Source of the DNA: JAHRVQ01 sp051278195
GTDB lineage: Bacteria > Pseudomonadota > Gammaproteobacteria > Pseudomonadales > Azotimanducaceae
Direction of reading: 5' to 3'
Length of the DNA stretch: 64,000 nucleotides
Assembly (NCBI GenBank): GCA_051278195.1
Contig: JBNMQM010000002.1
Location: 62,001-126,000, forward strand
Within the stretch, counting starts at the first letter, position 1, and each line of letters opens with the position of its first letter. The position numbers were made by a program, and so were the translations under genes. The notes under the pieces were generated by a model. The model searched no databases, was not told the DNA's origin, and worked only from the letters and a program-made list of their open reading frames with translations. Positions 27,530 through 37,891 of the stretch are shown in pieces.

Positions 27530-29698
27530 ATGACAGTAACCCGTAGGTTTTTAATCAAGAGTATGGCGACGGCAACGGGCGGCATGCTGCTCGGGTTTCG
27601 CTTGCCGTTGTTGGCAAGTGCAACGCCATACCAAACCGCAGGGGCAAGTGCGTCAGAGCTCAATGCCTGGATACTTATTGATAGCGATAGCACCATCACG
27701 CTCCGAGTGGCTCAGTCAGAAATGGGCCAGGGCATCATGACTGCATTGCCGATGATCCTTGCCGATGAACTCGAAGTCGATTGGAGTCTCGTTAAAGTTG
27801 AATATGCGGATGTGAGCGAAAACCTGCAGCGTGGTGGCGTCTATCAATCTATGACCACAGCAGGCAGTCGTGCGGTAGATACTGGAATAGATGGCACGAT
27901 CGGCCGCTCGATGCCTTTGCTACAGCAAGCGGGTGCAGAAGCTCGAATGAAACTGATTAAAGCGGCGGCAGAAACCTGGTCAGTTGATGGCGATGAATGC
28001 TATGCGGATTTTGGCAAGGTTTATCATCGGCCGACACGACGGTCTTTACCCTACGGTGAACTGACCGCTATTGCCGCAGAGGTCTCGGTAGCTAATGTTA
28101 AAATCAAAGAATCCCGTGATTTCAGCTTAATCGGCTTCTCTGCGTCTCGCGTCGATACACCCGCTAAGGTAGACGGTTCTGCGATATTTGGCATGGATGT
28201 TCGGCTAGAGGGCATGGTTTATGCGGCGGTAAAACATTGTCCGATACTGGGTGGCAAACTTCGTGGCTTTCGGTTTAACGCCGTTCGTAACATGCCCGGC
28301 GTGATAGCAGCGGTCCGTCTTGATACCGGCGTCGCCATCGTTGCGGATACGTTTTGGCACGCCACCCAAGCCGTCGACAAGCTCGCGGTGCAATGGGACG
28401 TTGGTGATGAAAACAAAGCCTATACGGAAAAATTTCGAAATGAATTTTATGCGGCTCTAGCCGAGCCCGGCACTATCGTCCGATCAGACAAGGACACGGA
28501 AGCGGCGCTCGAAACGGCTGAAACGATTCTTGTATCTGACTATTTCGTGCCTTACCTGGCGCACGCCTGTATGGAGCCGATGAACTGCACGGTTCACGTT
28601 ACAGACGATCAAGTTGATATCTGGGCTGGCGTGCAAGATCCTCAATCTGTTGTCGAGGTTGCGGCGGAGTTTAGTGGCAAGCCAAAGGCGGCCATTAGAG
28701 TTCATAATTGTTACCTTGGCGGGGGGTTTGGTCGCCGTAGCAACAATGACTTCGTTCTAGAAGCACTCACCATTGCGGCAGAAGTACGCTTGCCGGTGCA
28801 AATGATCTGGAGTCGTGAAGAGGATATGCGCAGCGGTCAGTACCGACCGATGGCCGCCGTTCGGTTTAAAGCGGGTATTGACCTCGATAAAAATATCGTT
28901 GCGTACTCGAATCATTCCGTTGCTCACTCGATACGACAAGATCAAGATGGCACGGTTGTCGGCGCTATTGATGATATCTCATTAAAAGGTTTAGCTGATT
29001 TACCCTACAATCTTTCACCTAGAGAAATTTCAGCAACCATCAAAAATACCCACGTCCCGGCCTGGTGGTGGCGCTCGTCAAGTTACTCACAAAACACTTT
29101 TGCGCTGGAGTGTTTCATTGACGAAATGGCAGCTGAAACCAAAATGGATCCCATCGGTTTCCGCCGCAAGTATCTGGCTGACCGGCCCGACATGATTGAA
29201 GTGTTGAACGAACTCGAACGTTTATCTGGTTGGAAAAGTCGAAGTTCTAAAGGCTTCGCGCGCGGTATGGCCATTCATGAAAGTGCTGGCAGCATCGTGG
29301 CTCAGGTCGCTGAAGTATCCGTGAATTCCAGTGGCCAGGCTAAGGTTCATCGAATCTTGTCGGTCGTAGATTGCGGTAACCTGGTCAATCCCCAGATTGC
29401 GAAATCCCAAATTGAGAGCGGTGTTGTATTTGGTTTATCGGCAGTGCTCTTCGGCAAGATTACCATCGAGCAAGGCAAGGTGCTCGAAGATAACTTCGAT
29501 ACTTACCGCGTGATGGAAATGGCTGACACCCCAGTTATGGAAACACATTTTCTGTCGACCATGAGTGATCGCTGGGGTGGCCTAGGTGAACCGGGCGTGC
29601 CGGCAGTTGCACCGGCGGTGGTAAATGCACTGTTCAAGATTACCGGCCGACGGATTCGTTCCTTGCCGGTTTCCGATTACTATCTGTCACGGCGTTAA
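27530..29698 (+). CDS. Molybdopterin-binding subunit of an isoquinoline-1-oxidoreductase-type hydroxylase
   Basis: 722 aa. A twin-arginine signal (TRRFLIKSMATATGG) sends the folded holoenzyme to the periplasm, typical of IorB-like subunits. GGGFGRRSN near residue 405 and the catalytic Glu in GLGEPGVPAVAP near the C-terminus belong to the molybdopterin cytosine-dinucleotide site. Members hydroxylate N-heterocycles or oxidise aldehydes with water as the oxygen source. The 2Fe-2S subunit without its own signal would travel with it. No chaperone gene of the XdhC type is present nearby. Confidence 0.94.
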   Translation: MTVTRRFLIKSMATATGGMLLGFRLPLLASATPYQTAGASASELNAWILIDSDSTITLRVAQSEMGQGIMTALPMILADELEVDWSLVKVEYADVSENLQRGGVYQSMTTAGSRAVDTGIDGTIGRSMPLLQQAGAEARMKLIKAAAETWSVDGDECYADFGKVYHRPTRRSLPYGELTAIAAEVSVANVKIKESRDFSLIGFSASRVDTPAKVDGSAIFGMDVRLEGMVYAAVKHCPILGGKLRGFRFNAVRNMPGVIAAVRLDTGVAIVADTFWHATQAVDKLAVQWDVGDENKAYTEKFRNEFYAALAEPGTIVRSDKDTEAALETAETILVSDYFVPYLAHACMEPMNCTVHVTDDQVDIWAGVQDPQSVVEVAAEFSGKPKAAIRVHNCYLGGGFGRRSNNDFVLEALTIAAEVRLPVQMIWSREEDMRSGQYRPMAAVRFKAGIDLDKNIVAYSNHSVAHSIRQDQDGTVVGAIDDISLKGLADLPYNLSPREISATIKNTHVPAWWWRSSSYSQNTFALECFIDEMAAETKMDPIGFRRKYLADRPDMIEVLNELERLSGWKSRSSKGFARGMAIHESAGSIVAQVAEVSVNSSGQAKVHRILSVVDCGNLVNPQIAKSQIESGVVFGLSAVLFGKITIEQGKVLEDNFDTYRVMEMADTPVMETHFLSTMSDRWGGLGEPGVPAVAPAVVNALFKITGRRIRSLPVSDYYLSRR

Positions 29699-29728
29699 TG
29701 AGGGTGCTCTAAAGCGGGTGGCGAGTCT

Positions 29729-30031
29729 TCAAAGCACCTGCTCAAACGTCTCTAGATTGGGGTGGGCGAGATAGGTCCCCTTGGGTGCCGATGCCTGAGC
29801 ATGGGCAAGGCGGAAGTGTTCGGACTGGGTCCAATTTTCAAAGTCTTCTTTGCTGGCCCAGACTGTGTGAGAGGCGTACAGCACATGGTCCTCGGCCTCT
29901 GGACCTTTCATCAGCGCAAATGTCTTAAAGCCAGGCACCTCGGATAGATAGGTGTCTCGCTCACGCCAGATCTTCTCAAATCCTTCTTCGAAGCCTTTGG
30001 CAATTTGAAACCGGTTCATAGCCAGATACAT
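29729..30031 (-). CDS. Antibiotic biosynthesis monooxygenase-domain protein (HmoA-like)
   Basis: 100 aa ferredoxin-like ABM fold. NRFQIAKGFEEGFEKIW and VPGFKTFALMKG, followed by YASHTVWASKEDFENW, match the HmoA/IsdG-like group that cleaves haem or acts as a small cofactor-free monooxygenase. A Trp around residue 70 and His in SEHFR fit that group. Start chosen at 30031 because AAGGTTAC lies upstream. It converges on the Mo-hydroxylase gene and precedes the ABC-2 permease genes on the same strand. Function is inferred from fold only. Confidence 0.85.
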   Translation of the reverse strand: MYLAMNRFQIAKGFEEGFEKIWRERDTYLSEVPGFKTFALMKGPEAEDHVLYASHTVWASKEDFENWTQSEHFRLAHAQASAPKGTYLAHPNLETFEQVL

Positions 30032-30087
30032 CGCGTAACCTTATGTCGATAAATTTTGCTGCAATCTGGTCTAGCGGAGACGCTAAG

Positions 30088-30891
30088 TCAACTGCCGGTT
30101 GAGGTGTAACGGCGAATCCCGACGCGAAATGCCACCAGGCTAACCGCGAGAAAGACGAAACCGAGTAGGGGTGCAGAGATCTGGAAAATGACGCTAGTCC
30201 CCAGTGGGTCTGCCTTATCCATGATCAACAGGACCGGGAAATAGGATATACATGACAGCGGAATCAGATAGGTAAAAATTCGTCGGAACCAGGCGCTATA
30301 AATATCCATAGGGTATTGCGCCATCTGTACGCCGCCATAGGTCATGGTATTCATGATTTCTAATGATTCCACGGTCCAGATAGCGAGGGTCGCCTGAAAT
30401 ATCAGCAGCGCGGTAAAAAAGGCGACGCCACTCATGATCGTGAAGGTTAAAAATGTCAGGTTGAATAAACTCCAATCGACTTGTACATGGCTTGCACCCC
30501 AGGCAAACACAGCGATCCCCTGGGCGAGTCGGCCGACCCTGCGTAACGCGAGTTCATGGCCAAGTAGTTGCAGAACGACCGACCGAGGTCGCACTAGCAA
30601 CCGATCAAACTGACCCGTCTTGATGTAGAGGCTGCCGAACTGATCGAACCCAGTGGTGATGCCATCAGCGATCGCAAACGAGATGTTGACCACGCCGTAT
30701 AGAAAGCAGACTTCAGCAAGATTCCAATTGGGTAGATTGCCAAATCGATCAAACAGCGCCCAAATGGCCGTCACTTCAACGATGGTCGCGACAAACGAGC
30801 CACTTGCTGCCATGAGAAATGACATGCGGTATTGCATCTGGGCACGGATCGAAACGGCGAGGTATCGGCCGTAAAGCGCAATTGAATTCAT
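30088..30891 (-). CDS. ABC-2-type exporter permease (second subunit)
   Basis: 267 aa with six hydrophobic segments, no catalytic motifs. It begins directly at the stop of the other permease gene with no gap. A pair of dissimilar ~270-residue permeases after an ABC-2 ATPase is the layout of the DUF990/YbhFSR-like exporter group. Substrate is unknown; no glycan or antibiotic genes accompany the set. Last gene of the three-gene operon. Confidence 0.88.
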   Translation of the reverse strand: MNSIALYGRYLAVSIRAQMQYRMSFLMAASGSFVATIVEVTAIWALFDRFGNLPNWNLAEVCFLYGVVNISFAIADGITTGFDQFGSLYIKTGQFDRLLVRPRSVVLQLLGHELALRRVGRLAQGIAVFAWGASHVQVDWSLFNLTFLTFTIMSGVAFFTALLIFQATLAIWTVESLEIMNTMTYGGVQMAQYPMDIYSAWFRRIFTYLIPLSCISYFPVLLIMDKADPLGTSVIFQISAPLLGFVFLAVSLVAFRVGIRRYTSTGS

Positions 30892-31737
30892 CTATCCACC
30901 TTGTGCTACCAGGCGGCGCTGCACTCGACCCAGCGCCCAGTAGCCCCAGGCAAGAAAAATGATGGTCCAAAATACTTGCTGAGCCAACTCGACCAGAACA
31001 TCTGATCCGGTGATATTACCGGCATAGATGCGGAAGGGGACATCCACCAGACCCTGGAAAGGTTGAAGCTCAAGAAAGCTTTGCATCCAGTCCGGAAACA
31101 GCGGCAGTGGTAAAATGTTGCCGGATAGCACTAGGGCAATAGACGGGAAAATGCGGTTGATACCGTCACCACTGAGGGACCAGACCAACACCACGTGCAT
31201 CAGCATCGTCATGGCGCAAGCCAGCAATAGACCGAGTGTCTGGGAGATTAGGAAACCGATTCCTGCAGCCCAATCCGGTGGCGGTGATAGCGCCCATTTA
31301 TCAAGACCCAGGGCCGGCATTATCCACATGGCAAAGATGATCATCGGCAAGCATCGTAATGTCGTTGGCGCGGTGCGCAGTGCAATGGTGCGGGCAAACC
31401 AGAACCAATACAGATTGAGTGGCCGCGTGAGTTCGTAGGCGACTGATCCGGACCGAATCATTTCGGCTATCTCGCTATCTACGTTCCAAGGAAATACGGC
31501 CAGTAACGCCTGTCCTAGCCAGACATAAGCAGCAATTTCCGCCACGGTCATGGGCTGGTTGTCTGGTGCTAGTTCGAAAAAAGCGAGCAGCACCATAAGT
31601 CGAATGGCGCCCCAAAATAGTTGTGTGACGACACCGGCGAATGCCGCCGCGCGATACTGCAATAGGGTTCTGTAGCGTGCGGCTATAACAGATAGGTAAG
31701 CCTGCCAGAGGTGACCCGTGTCAGGATTGGCTGGCAA
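30892..31737 (-). CDS. ABC-2-type exporter permease (first subunit)
   Basis: 281 aa, six membrane segments. The start is TTG at 31737, overlapping the ATPase gene by 17 bases, so translation is probably coupled. The order (ATPase, this subunit, second subunit) and the overlaps show that the three proteins form one complex in the inner membrane. The motif AAYVWLGQALLAVFPW and the long central loop are typical of ABC-2 family transporter proteins. Substrate unknown. Confidence 0.88.
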   Translation of the reverse strand: MPANPDTGHLWQAYLSVIAARYRTLLQYRAAAFAGVVTQLFWGAIRLMVLLAFFELAPDNQPMTVAEIAAYVWLGQALLAVFPWNVDSEIAEMIRSGSVAYELTRPLNLYWFWFARTIALRTAPTTLRCLPMIIFAMWIMPALGLDKWALSPPPDWAAGIGFLISQTLGLLLACAMTMLMHVVLVWSLSGDGINRIFPSIALVLSGNILPLPLFPDWMQSFLELQPFQGLVDVPFRIYAGNITGSDVLVELAQQVFWTIIFLAWGYWALGRVQRRLVAQGG

Positions 31738-32716
31738 TGTTGTTGCTCGCGTAAAGTTCTGAGATTAGATTTTCGATTGGCGGGTTTTCAACGAGCAGAT
31801 CGAGTACCTCGTAGCGGCTCACGATATCGGATATCAGTGCTGCAGAAGTTATGATCTCTGGGTTGAAGGCGATCTCGAGCGTACGTCCATGCCGATTGAT
31901 GACGGTTGCGTGATCAATATCAAACGCCGTGACGTTATCTTGTAGTTCCAGCTTAATTCGCCGCTCTGTAGAAATGTTGGCGCGCAGGCTCTGCAGGCTA
32001 CTGTCATTGAGAATTTTGCCGTTTCCAAGGATGATGATTCGCTGACATAAGGCTTCGATATCGTCCATGTCATGGGTCGTAAGGATGACGGTGACGTCAT
32101 GCTCGCGGTTGAGTTTTTTCACAAATTCACGCACAGCAAATTTAGACGTAGCGTCAAGGCCGATGGTAGGTTCGTCGAGAAACAGTACGTTAGGTCGGTG
32201 TAGTAATGACGCGACCAGGTCGCAACGCATCCGCTGCCCTAAGGACAGCTGTCGAACGGGTGTGTCGAGTAGGGTATCCAGGTTCAATATGGCAATGAGT
32301 TCGTCCAAACGCTGCTGGTAGAGCTGCTCGGGAATCCTGTAAATATCTCTTAGCAGGGCAAAGGACTCGATGACCGGCAAATCCCACCACAACTGTGTCC
32401 GCTGACCAAATACTACGCCAATATTGGCGACGTATTTGGCTCTGTCCAGCCAGGGTGTCATGCCACCCACCTCGCAAGTACCGCTGTCGGGTACCAATAT
32501 GCCTGACAGTATTTTGATGGTGGTGGACTTGCCGGCACCGTTGGGTCCGATATAACCCACTAGCTCGCCGCGTTCTAGTTCGAAACTCACCCCGTCTAGT
32601 GCCTGAATATCTCGATACCGCCGGTGGAATAGCCCTTTCAACGAACCCACAAAGCCAGGTTGCCGTTCGGCAACCTGAAACTGTTTGCTGAGGTTTTTAA
32701 CGACAACTTGTTTCAT
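31721..32716 (-). CDS. ABC-2-type exporter ATPase
   Basis: 331 aa. Walker A is GPNGAGKST at 57-65; the signature is LSLGQRMR; Walker B is VLFLDEPTIGLD; the H-loop is LTTHD. The C-terminal ~90 residues (from about 240) form the extra domain typical of ABC-2 ATPases of the NatA/YbhF type. First gene of a compact operon with two permeases. It drives export, or occasionally lipid or drug movement; the cargo is not evident. Confidence 0.93.
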   Translation of the reverse strand: MKQVVVKNLSKQFQVAERQPGFVGSLKGLFHRRYRDIQALDGVSFELERGELVGYIGPNGAGKSTTIKILSGILVPDSGTCEVGGMTPWLDRAKYVANIGVVFGQRTQLWWDLPVIESFALLRDIYRIPEQLYQQRLDELIAILNLDTLLDTPVRQLSLGQRMRCDLVASLLHRPNVLFLDEPTIGLDATSKFAVREFVKKLNREHDVTVILTTHDMDDIEALCQRIIILGNGKILNDSSLQSLRANISTERRIKLELQDNVTAFDIDHATVINRHGRTLEIAFNPEIITSAALISDIVSRYEVLDLLVENPPIENLISELYASNNIASQS

Positions 32717-32742
32717 ACCCTAGCTGTCCTCTCAGATTGGCG

Positions 32743-33609
32743 TTATTGGCTGCCGGGCAAAATGACTTCTGCTGGGTTAATACCGTTGACGATGTTGTGC
32801 GCACGCTGCTCAATCAATGGCCCAAACTGGTCATGGGTCAGGATATACAGTTGGTCGTTACGAATACCTTCAAAGACAATGTCTGCGATTTGTGAAGGCT
32901 GCACACCGTTTTCGAGAATCTTCTTAAACATGTCTATCCGCGCCTGAGTCTCGGCCGTGGGCGTCGCATCGGGTGTTTGGTTCGCCAGCCGGTCCGGCCG
33001 ATTACGGCCAGAATCAAAAATATTGGTATTGACGAACCCGGGGCACAGCACTGACGTGCCAATTTTCGTGCCTTCGGTCCGTAGGTCGGCGAAGAAGTTT
33101 TCGGTAAATGCGACAACACCATGTTTGGTGACGGAGTAACAGGCGTTGGTACTACCACCCAATAGGCCGGCTACAGAAGCCGTATTGACCACGTGGCATT
33201 CGGTATCCTGGGCGATCATTTGTGGCACAAACGTCTGAACCCCGTAAATGATGCTCCACAGGTTCACACCGAGCACCCAGTCCCAATCCTTTTGAGTAGC
33301 TGTCCAGCTATTGCCACCACCGCCGCCAACGCCTGCGTTATTGAACAAAAGGTGTACAGCGCCAAATTCTTCGATGGTCTTGTCTTTAAGTTTTTCGATT
33401 TCGGCGGCAATGCTAACGTCGGTTTTGACGGGCAGGATGGTATTATTTCCTGCGGCTGAGAGTTTCTCGGCAGCCGCCTCTAAGGCCGCCTGTTCGATAT
33501 CTGCCATCACGACATGCATGCCTTCCGCCAGGCACTTTTCAGCTAATGCGAATCCGATGCCACTGGCCGCGCCGGTAACCACCGCAACCTTGCCTTTAAA
33601 CTCTTTCAT
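32743..33609 (-). CDS. Classical short-chain dehydrogenase/reductase
   Basis: 288 aa. Cofactor loop VTGAASGIGFA, NNAG motif, catalytic Ser in VNTASVAG and an intact Tyr-x3-Lys in CYSVTKHGVV. NAD(P)-dependent oxidoreductase of the 3-oxoacyl reductase-like group; the extended C-terminus (FGPLIEQRAHNIVNG) is seen in SDRs acting on bulky alcohols. In contrast to the SDR at 10847-11563 its active site is complete. It precedes the ABC-2 operon by 26 bases on the same strand and may be transcribed with it. Confidence 0.92.
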   Translation of the reverse strand: MKEFKGKVAVVTGAASGIGFALAEKCLAEGMHVVMADIEQAALEAAAEKLSAAGNNTILPVKTDVSIAAEIEKLKDKTIEEFGAVHLLFNNAGVGGGGGNSWTATQKDWDWVLGVNLWSIIYGVQTFVPQMIAQDTECHVVNTASVAGLLGGSTNACYSVTKHGVVAFTENFFADLRTEGTKIGTSVLCPGFVNTNIFDSGRNRPDRLANQTPDATPTAETQARIDMFKKILENGVQPSQIADIVFEGIRNDQLYILTHDQFGPLIEQRAHNIVNGINPAEVILPGSQ

Positions 33610-33672
33610 GCTTTTCCCTTTTCAAAACTGCATATTGGACAGACTGCTTGTGCAACAAGGTACAATTAAAGC

Positions 33673-34398
33673 ATGAATGGTATTGAATGTTTCTTTGAAG
33701 GATTTCGCCTGGTTCGACAGCCGGGCATACGTCGCTATGTGCTGATGCCGCTGACCATTAACATTGTGGTGCTGAGTGGCGTGATGTTCTACGGCTTTGG
33801 CCAATATGATGCGCTGATGGCCGCGATCACTGGTTGGTTGCCAGATTGGCTGGCGTTTTTTGCCAGTATTATTGGCTTTCTGGCAGCTCTAATCATTTTC
33901 GCAGTCGGTATCTACCTGTTCACGATCATCGCCAATATCATAGCCTCGCCGTTTAACGCCATTTTGGCCGAAAAGGTCGAAGAGCGGTTAATACCAGGTC
34001 TCGTCCGTGAATCGCCGAGTGTCCTGCTCATTCTAGGTCGCTCGGTGGCTCGGGAATTCAGTAAATTGCTGTATCTGTTACCACGGCTCGTAGGGTTGTT
34101 GCTGTTGTCTTTAATCCCTGTGGTCAATGGCTTGGCACCAATCGCTTGGATCCTATTTGGTGCCTGGATGATGGCAGTCCAGTATGCAGACTATGGGGCT
34201 GACAACAATCAGCTCAGTTTTCCAAAATTACGAGGCAGGCTAGGACGGGCGAAGTTGCAGTCGCTGCTGTTCGGCTTGATCGTCTACATTGTCATGGCAA
34301 TTCCAGTTTTGAACCTGTTTTTGATCCCCATTGCGGTCGCTGGGGGCACTGTCCTTTGGGTCAAGCACTTGTCCGCAGGTCCTGCCCCGCATGACTAG
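33673..34398 (+). CDS. CysZ/EI24-family membrane protein
   Basis: 241 aa with four to five hydrophobic segments, starting MNGIECFFEGFRLVRQPGIRRYV; this amphipathic start (FRLVRQPGIRRYVLMPLTIN) is the CysZ hallmark. The mid-section IIANIIASPFNAILAEKVE is also conserved. CysZ is a sulfate channel feeding cysteine synthesis. No cys genes lie nearby, but a sulfatase and two TauD-like genes are within 10 kb, which fits a sulfur theme weakly. It is divergent from the SDR gene with a 63-base gap. Confidence 0.9.
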   Translation: MNGIECFFEGFRLVRQPGIRRYVLMPLTINIVVLSGVMFYGFGQYDALMAAITGWLPDWLAFFASIIGFLAALIIFAVGIYLFTIIANIIASPFNAILAEKVEERLIPGLVRESPSVLLILGRSVAREFSKLLYLLPRLVGLLLLSLIPVVNGLAPIAWILFGAWMMAVQYADYGADNNQLSFPKLRGRLGRAKLQSLLFGLIVYIVMAIPVLNLFLIPIAVAGGTVLWVKHLSAGPAPHD

Positions 34399-34637
34399 CA
34401 GAGTGGTTAAGACCTTAAAATCGATGCTGAAGGAATACTTTAAAAAAAAGTGAACTTTTCTGTATTTGATTAACGCAATCTTCATTTATAACGATTACAA
34501 TGTGCGCCGCAACACGCCGTTACTATGCGTTTAATTTGATCTGGACAGTCGATATTAATAATGACAATAAAAAACGAACCATCGATCAGCCGGCGAAACC
34601 TAAAAACACCAATTATTTATTCACTATGGGAGAGGAC

Positions 34638-37600
34638 ATGAAGATTCCTTCTATCGGGTTGAAAAACCTGTGCAGGATCGTGTTGATATTCGCTTTTCTG
34701 GCGCCTTTAGGGCTTCAGGCAGCAAGTACAACCAGTGCGATTCGCGGTAAGTTGGTCGACAATGGCGTAGTTGTTGCCAATGCGACCGTCACTGTCCGCG
34801 ACGAACGAAATGGTTCATCGCGCGAGTACACCACGAACGATCAAGGTAACTTCTATGCGGCGCGTTTGCCCGTAGGCGGCCCTTACATAATTACGACCAG
34901 CACTGGCCAGGAAATCACTGTGCCTTCTATCGCGCTAGGTGACATCTACAGCCTCACTATCGATACGGCAATTGCCGATATGGAAGAGGTCATTGCCTAC
35001 GGTTCTGCATCAGGATTTGCTGACGTCGCTGCGGGCCCTTCAGCAACATTCTCAAACTATGATCTTGAAACGGCCGTAGCTCTGAACAGAGACATCATTG
35101 AGGTTTACACAATTGACCCTCGCATTAACCTTGACCAAGATGGATCTGGTATTAACTGTGCAGGTAAACATCCTCGTTTTAACAGCGTAACTCTGGATGG
35201 TGTGAGCTATAACGACCGATTCGGCTTGAATAACAATGGTTATGCAACGGCCACTGGTCAGCCTTTTCCCTACGATGCAATCGAACAGGTTTCTGTCGAG
35301 TTAGCACCGTTTGATGTGACTTACGGTGGTTTTTCTGCCTGTAACATTAACGCGGTTAGTAAGAGCGGCTCTAACGAGTGGAAAGGCAACTTCTTCTACG
35401 AATACACCTCTAATGATTATCGCGGCGAATCGATTGATGGTCAGCCAGATGTATCACCCCCTGATTACTCAGAAGACAAATATGGTTTCACTATCGGTGG
35501 GCCTCTGATTCAAGACAAGCTGTTTATCTTTGCTGCTTATGAGAAAGCTGATGAGCCAGAATTTATTGGTCAGGGTTTTGCTGGTTCCGGCAATGGCATT
35601 GAACGTCCTTGGTTGAGCCAAACAGACTTTAATCGCATCAACAGCATCGCTCAAAACGTCTACAGCTACGACACGGGTAACAGCGCTCCTGATGGCATCC
35701 AAGAAAACGAGAAGTACATGGTTCGTGTGGACTGGTCAATTAATGACGACCATAGCGTTGCCTTGATCTATAACTATTTTGATGGTTTTGAAGATCGCGC
35801 TTCTGACAGTGATTCCAACGAGTTTGAATTTGCGAATCACTACTATGTCAAGGGTGCCGAGTCAGAAACATACTCGTTGAAGTTGGATTCACAGTGGACC
35901 GACGCCTTAAGCACGCAACTCTATTGGAGCAACAGTCAGAATAACGATTCTCAGGTCACTAAAGGCCCTGGTGATTTCGGTGACTTCCAGATCAGCATAG
36001 GTGGAAACACGGTTTATTTGGGTGCTGACGACTCTCGTCAAGCTAACTCATTGAATTATGAGACTGATTACCTACGCTTAACGGCCAACTATCTTTTTGG
36101 TGATCACGTGATTACTGCTGGATACGAGCAGGAAACAGTTGATGTGTTCAACCTCTTCGTTCAGCACTCACGCGGCGGCGAGTACGACTTCTTTGATGAC
36201 TCCGATGGCAACCCTGCGATTTGTGGTGGTTTGACCGCTCAAGGTCGTTTTGATAATGCAGCTTGTGGATTGTCTGGCATCGACAAGTACGAACTTGGTC
36301 GACCTTCGCGCATCTACTACGGCAGTGGCGGTGGTACCAACAACGCCAGTGACGCAGCAGCAGCTTATGAGACCACTCAGCACAGTTTCTTCGTTCAGGA
36401 TGAATGGTTGTTTGACGAGTATGACCTAACGGTTGTCTACGGATTGCGTTACGACAGATTTGAAACTGATGATACGCCTGTCTTTAACCAGGCCTTCACT
36501 ACAGCGAATAATGGCCTGCGTAATGATAGCTCTATCGATGGTATCGATATCCTGATGCCTCGGTTTGGTTTTACCTGGGAAGCACGTTCTGATTTGAGCG
36601 TCCGTGGTGGTTTAGGCATCTATTCTGGTGGTAACCCGTTTGTATGGATTTCTAATTCCTACAGCAATGACGGCATTACCAATGTGCAGCTTCGTCTGAA
36701 TAACTTTAATAGTGCACTGTCAGTACTCGACGGCTCTATTCCACTAGCGGGGACTGCTGGTCCCGGTCGTGCCACACCGCAGTCTTTGTTTGATGACGTT
36801 GCCGGCACGACTGCAACAAACGCGTCAACGAGCCGTGTTGTTCTATTAGACCCTGACTTTGATCAGCCAGCAGAACTCAAAGTTGCCCTCGGCGCGACTT
36901 ATGATATGCCGTGGGGTGGTGTTCAGATGGATGTTGATTACCTCTACTCAAAGCAACGTGATGCTGCGATCTATGTCGACGTCTCTCAGACAGTCGTAGG
37001 TGCGACTTCCCTTGGGCAGCCAATTTATTCGGCCACTAACGGTTTCGGCAATTACATGCTAACCAATGCCCAGGACGATGGTGCTGCGCATTCATTCTCG
37101 ACTTCCTTTCAGAAGGACTTTGATTTTGGTCTTGAGTTGATGGTTGGTTACGCGTTTACATCAGCAGAAGATGTCAGTCCTATGACCAGCTCTGTTGCGT
37201 TCTCTAACTTCACTAACGTTGCAACGACGAACATTAATGATCCAGGTTTAGCGACGTCTAACTATGTGGTTCCGCATCGCTTTACGCTTCGTGCAACCTA
37301 TGCCAGAGACTTCTTTGATGGTCTGACATCGCGTGCAACGATCTATGGTTTTGCCAGCGAAGGTCAGGGCGTATCTTACGTCTTTGACGTCAGCGATGAT
37401 CTTGAAGATGGTCGTAGTCGTCGTCAGCTACTCTACGTACCAACAGGCCCTAACGATCCTAATGTTGTCTTTGCGCCAGGCTTCGATCAAGCAGCATTCT
37501 TTGCCTTTGCTGATGAAGAAGACCTAGGTACAGGCTTTACTAAGCGCAACGACTACAACGCAAAGTGGAGCTATCGACTGGACTTCCGTTTCGACCAGGA

Positions 37601-37850
37601 GCTCCCAGCCTTTATTGACGGTGTGACAGGTAAGGCATTCGTCAAGATCTACAACCTGACCAACATGCTCAATGATGATTGGGGTCAAGCAAATGACGCA
37701 CAGTTCTTCTCGTTAGATGTTGTTGATGCACGCATCGATGGTACGACTGGGCAGTACCTGTTTGACAGCTTCTCAGCACGAGACGCGACTGACCTACAAG
37801 AGAATCAATCTCTATGGGAAGTTCGTTTTGGTCTTGAATTCAAGCTGTAA
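34638..37850 (+). CDS. Oar-like TonB-dependent outer-membrane receptor with carboxypeptidase-regulatory-like domain
   Basis: 1070 aa from ATG 34638, chosen because GGGAGAGGA lies just upstream and a normal signal peptide (LCRIVLIFAFLAPLGLQAAS) follows. Residues about 30-115 form a carboxypeptidase-regulatory-like beta-sandwich (AIRGKLVDNGVVVANATVTV), as in Oar/SusC-type receptors. A plug domain and a large 22-strand barrel follow, ending in the outer-membrane signature FGLEFKL. No clear TonB box was seen. Such receptors take up large substrates such as peptides or oligosaccharides. A strong terminator follows. Confidence 0.92.
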   Translation: MKIPSIGLKNLCRIVLIFAFLAPLGLQAASTTSAIRGKLVDNGVVVANATVTVRDERNGSSREYTTNDQGNFYAARLPVGGPYIITTSTGQEITVPSIALGDIYSLTIDTAIADMEEVIAYGSASGFADVAAGPSATFSNYDLETAVALNRDIIEVYTIDPRINLDQDGSGINCAGKHPRFNSVTLDGVSYNDRFGLNNNGYATATGQPFPYDAIEQVSVELAPFDVTYGGFSACNINAVSKSGSNEWKGNFFYEYTSNDYRGESIDGQPDVSPPDYSEDKYGFTIGGPLIQDKLFIFAAYEKADEPEFIGQGFAGSGNGIERPWLSQTDFNRINSIAQNVYSYDTGNSAPDGIQENEKYMVRVDWSINDDHSVALIYNYFDGFEDRASDSDSNEFEFANHYYVKGAESETYSLKLDSQWTDALSTQLYWSNSQNNDSQVTKGPGDFGDFQISIGGNTVYLGADDSRQANSLNYETDYLRLTANYLFGDHVITAGYEQETVDVFNLFVQHSRGGEYDFFDDSDGNPAICGGLTAQGRFDNAACGLSGIDKYELGRPSRIYYGSGGGTNNASDAAAAYETTQHSFFVQDEWLFDEYDLTVVYGLRYDRFETDDTPVFNQAFTTANNGLRNDSSIDGIDILMPRFGFTWEARSDLSVRGGLGIYSGGNPFVWISNSYSNDGITNVQLRLNNFNSALSVLDGSIPLAGTAGPGRATPQSLFDDVAGTTATNASTSRVVLLDPDFDQPAELKVALGATYDMPWGGVQMDVDYLYSKQRDAAIYVDVSQTVVGATSLGQPIYSATNGFGNYMLTNAQDDGAAHSFSTSFQKDFDFGLELMVGYAFTSAEDVSPMTSSVAFSNFTNVATTNINDPGLATSNYVVPHRFTLRATYARDFFDGLTSRATIYGFASEGQGVSYVFDVSDDLEDGRSRRQLLYVPTGPNDPNVVFAPGFDQAAFFAFADEEDLGTGFTKRNDYNAKWSYRLDFRFDQELPAFIDGVTGKAFVKIYNLTNMLNDDWGQANDAQFFSLDVVDARIDGTTGQYLFDSFSARDATDLQENQSLWEVRFGLEFKL

Positions 37851-37891
37851 GGTTTGAACCGAAAAGTTCCTATCGAAAGATAGTGGATGAT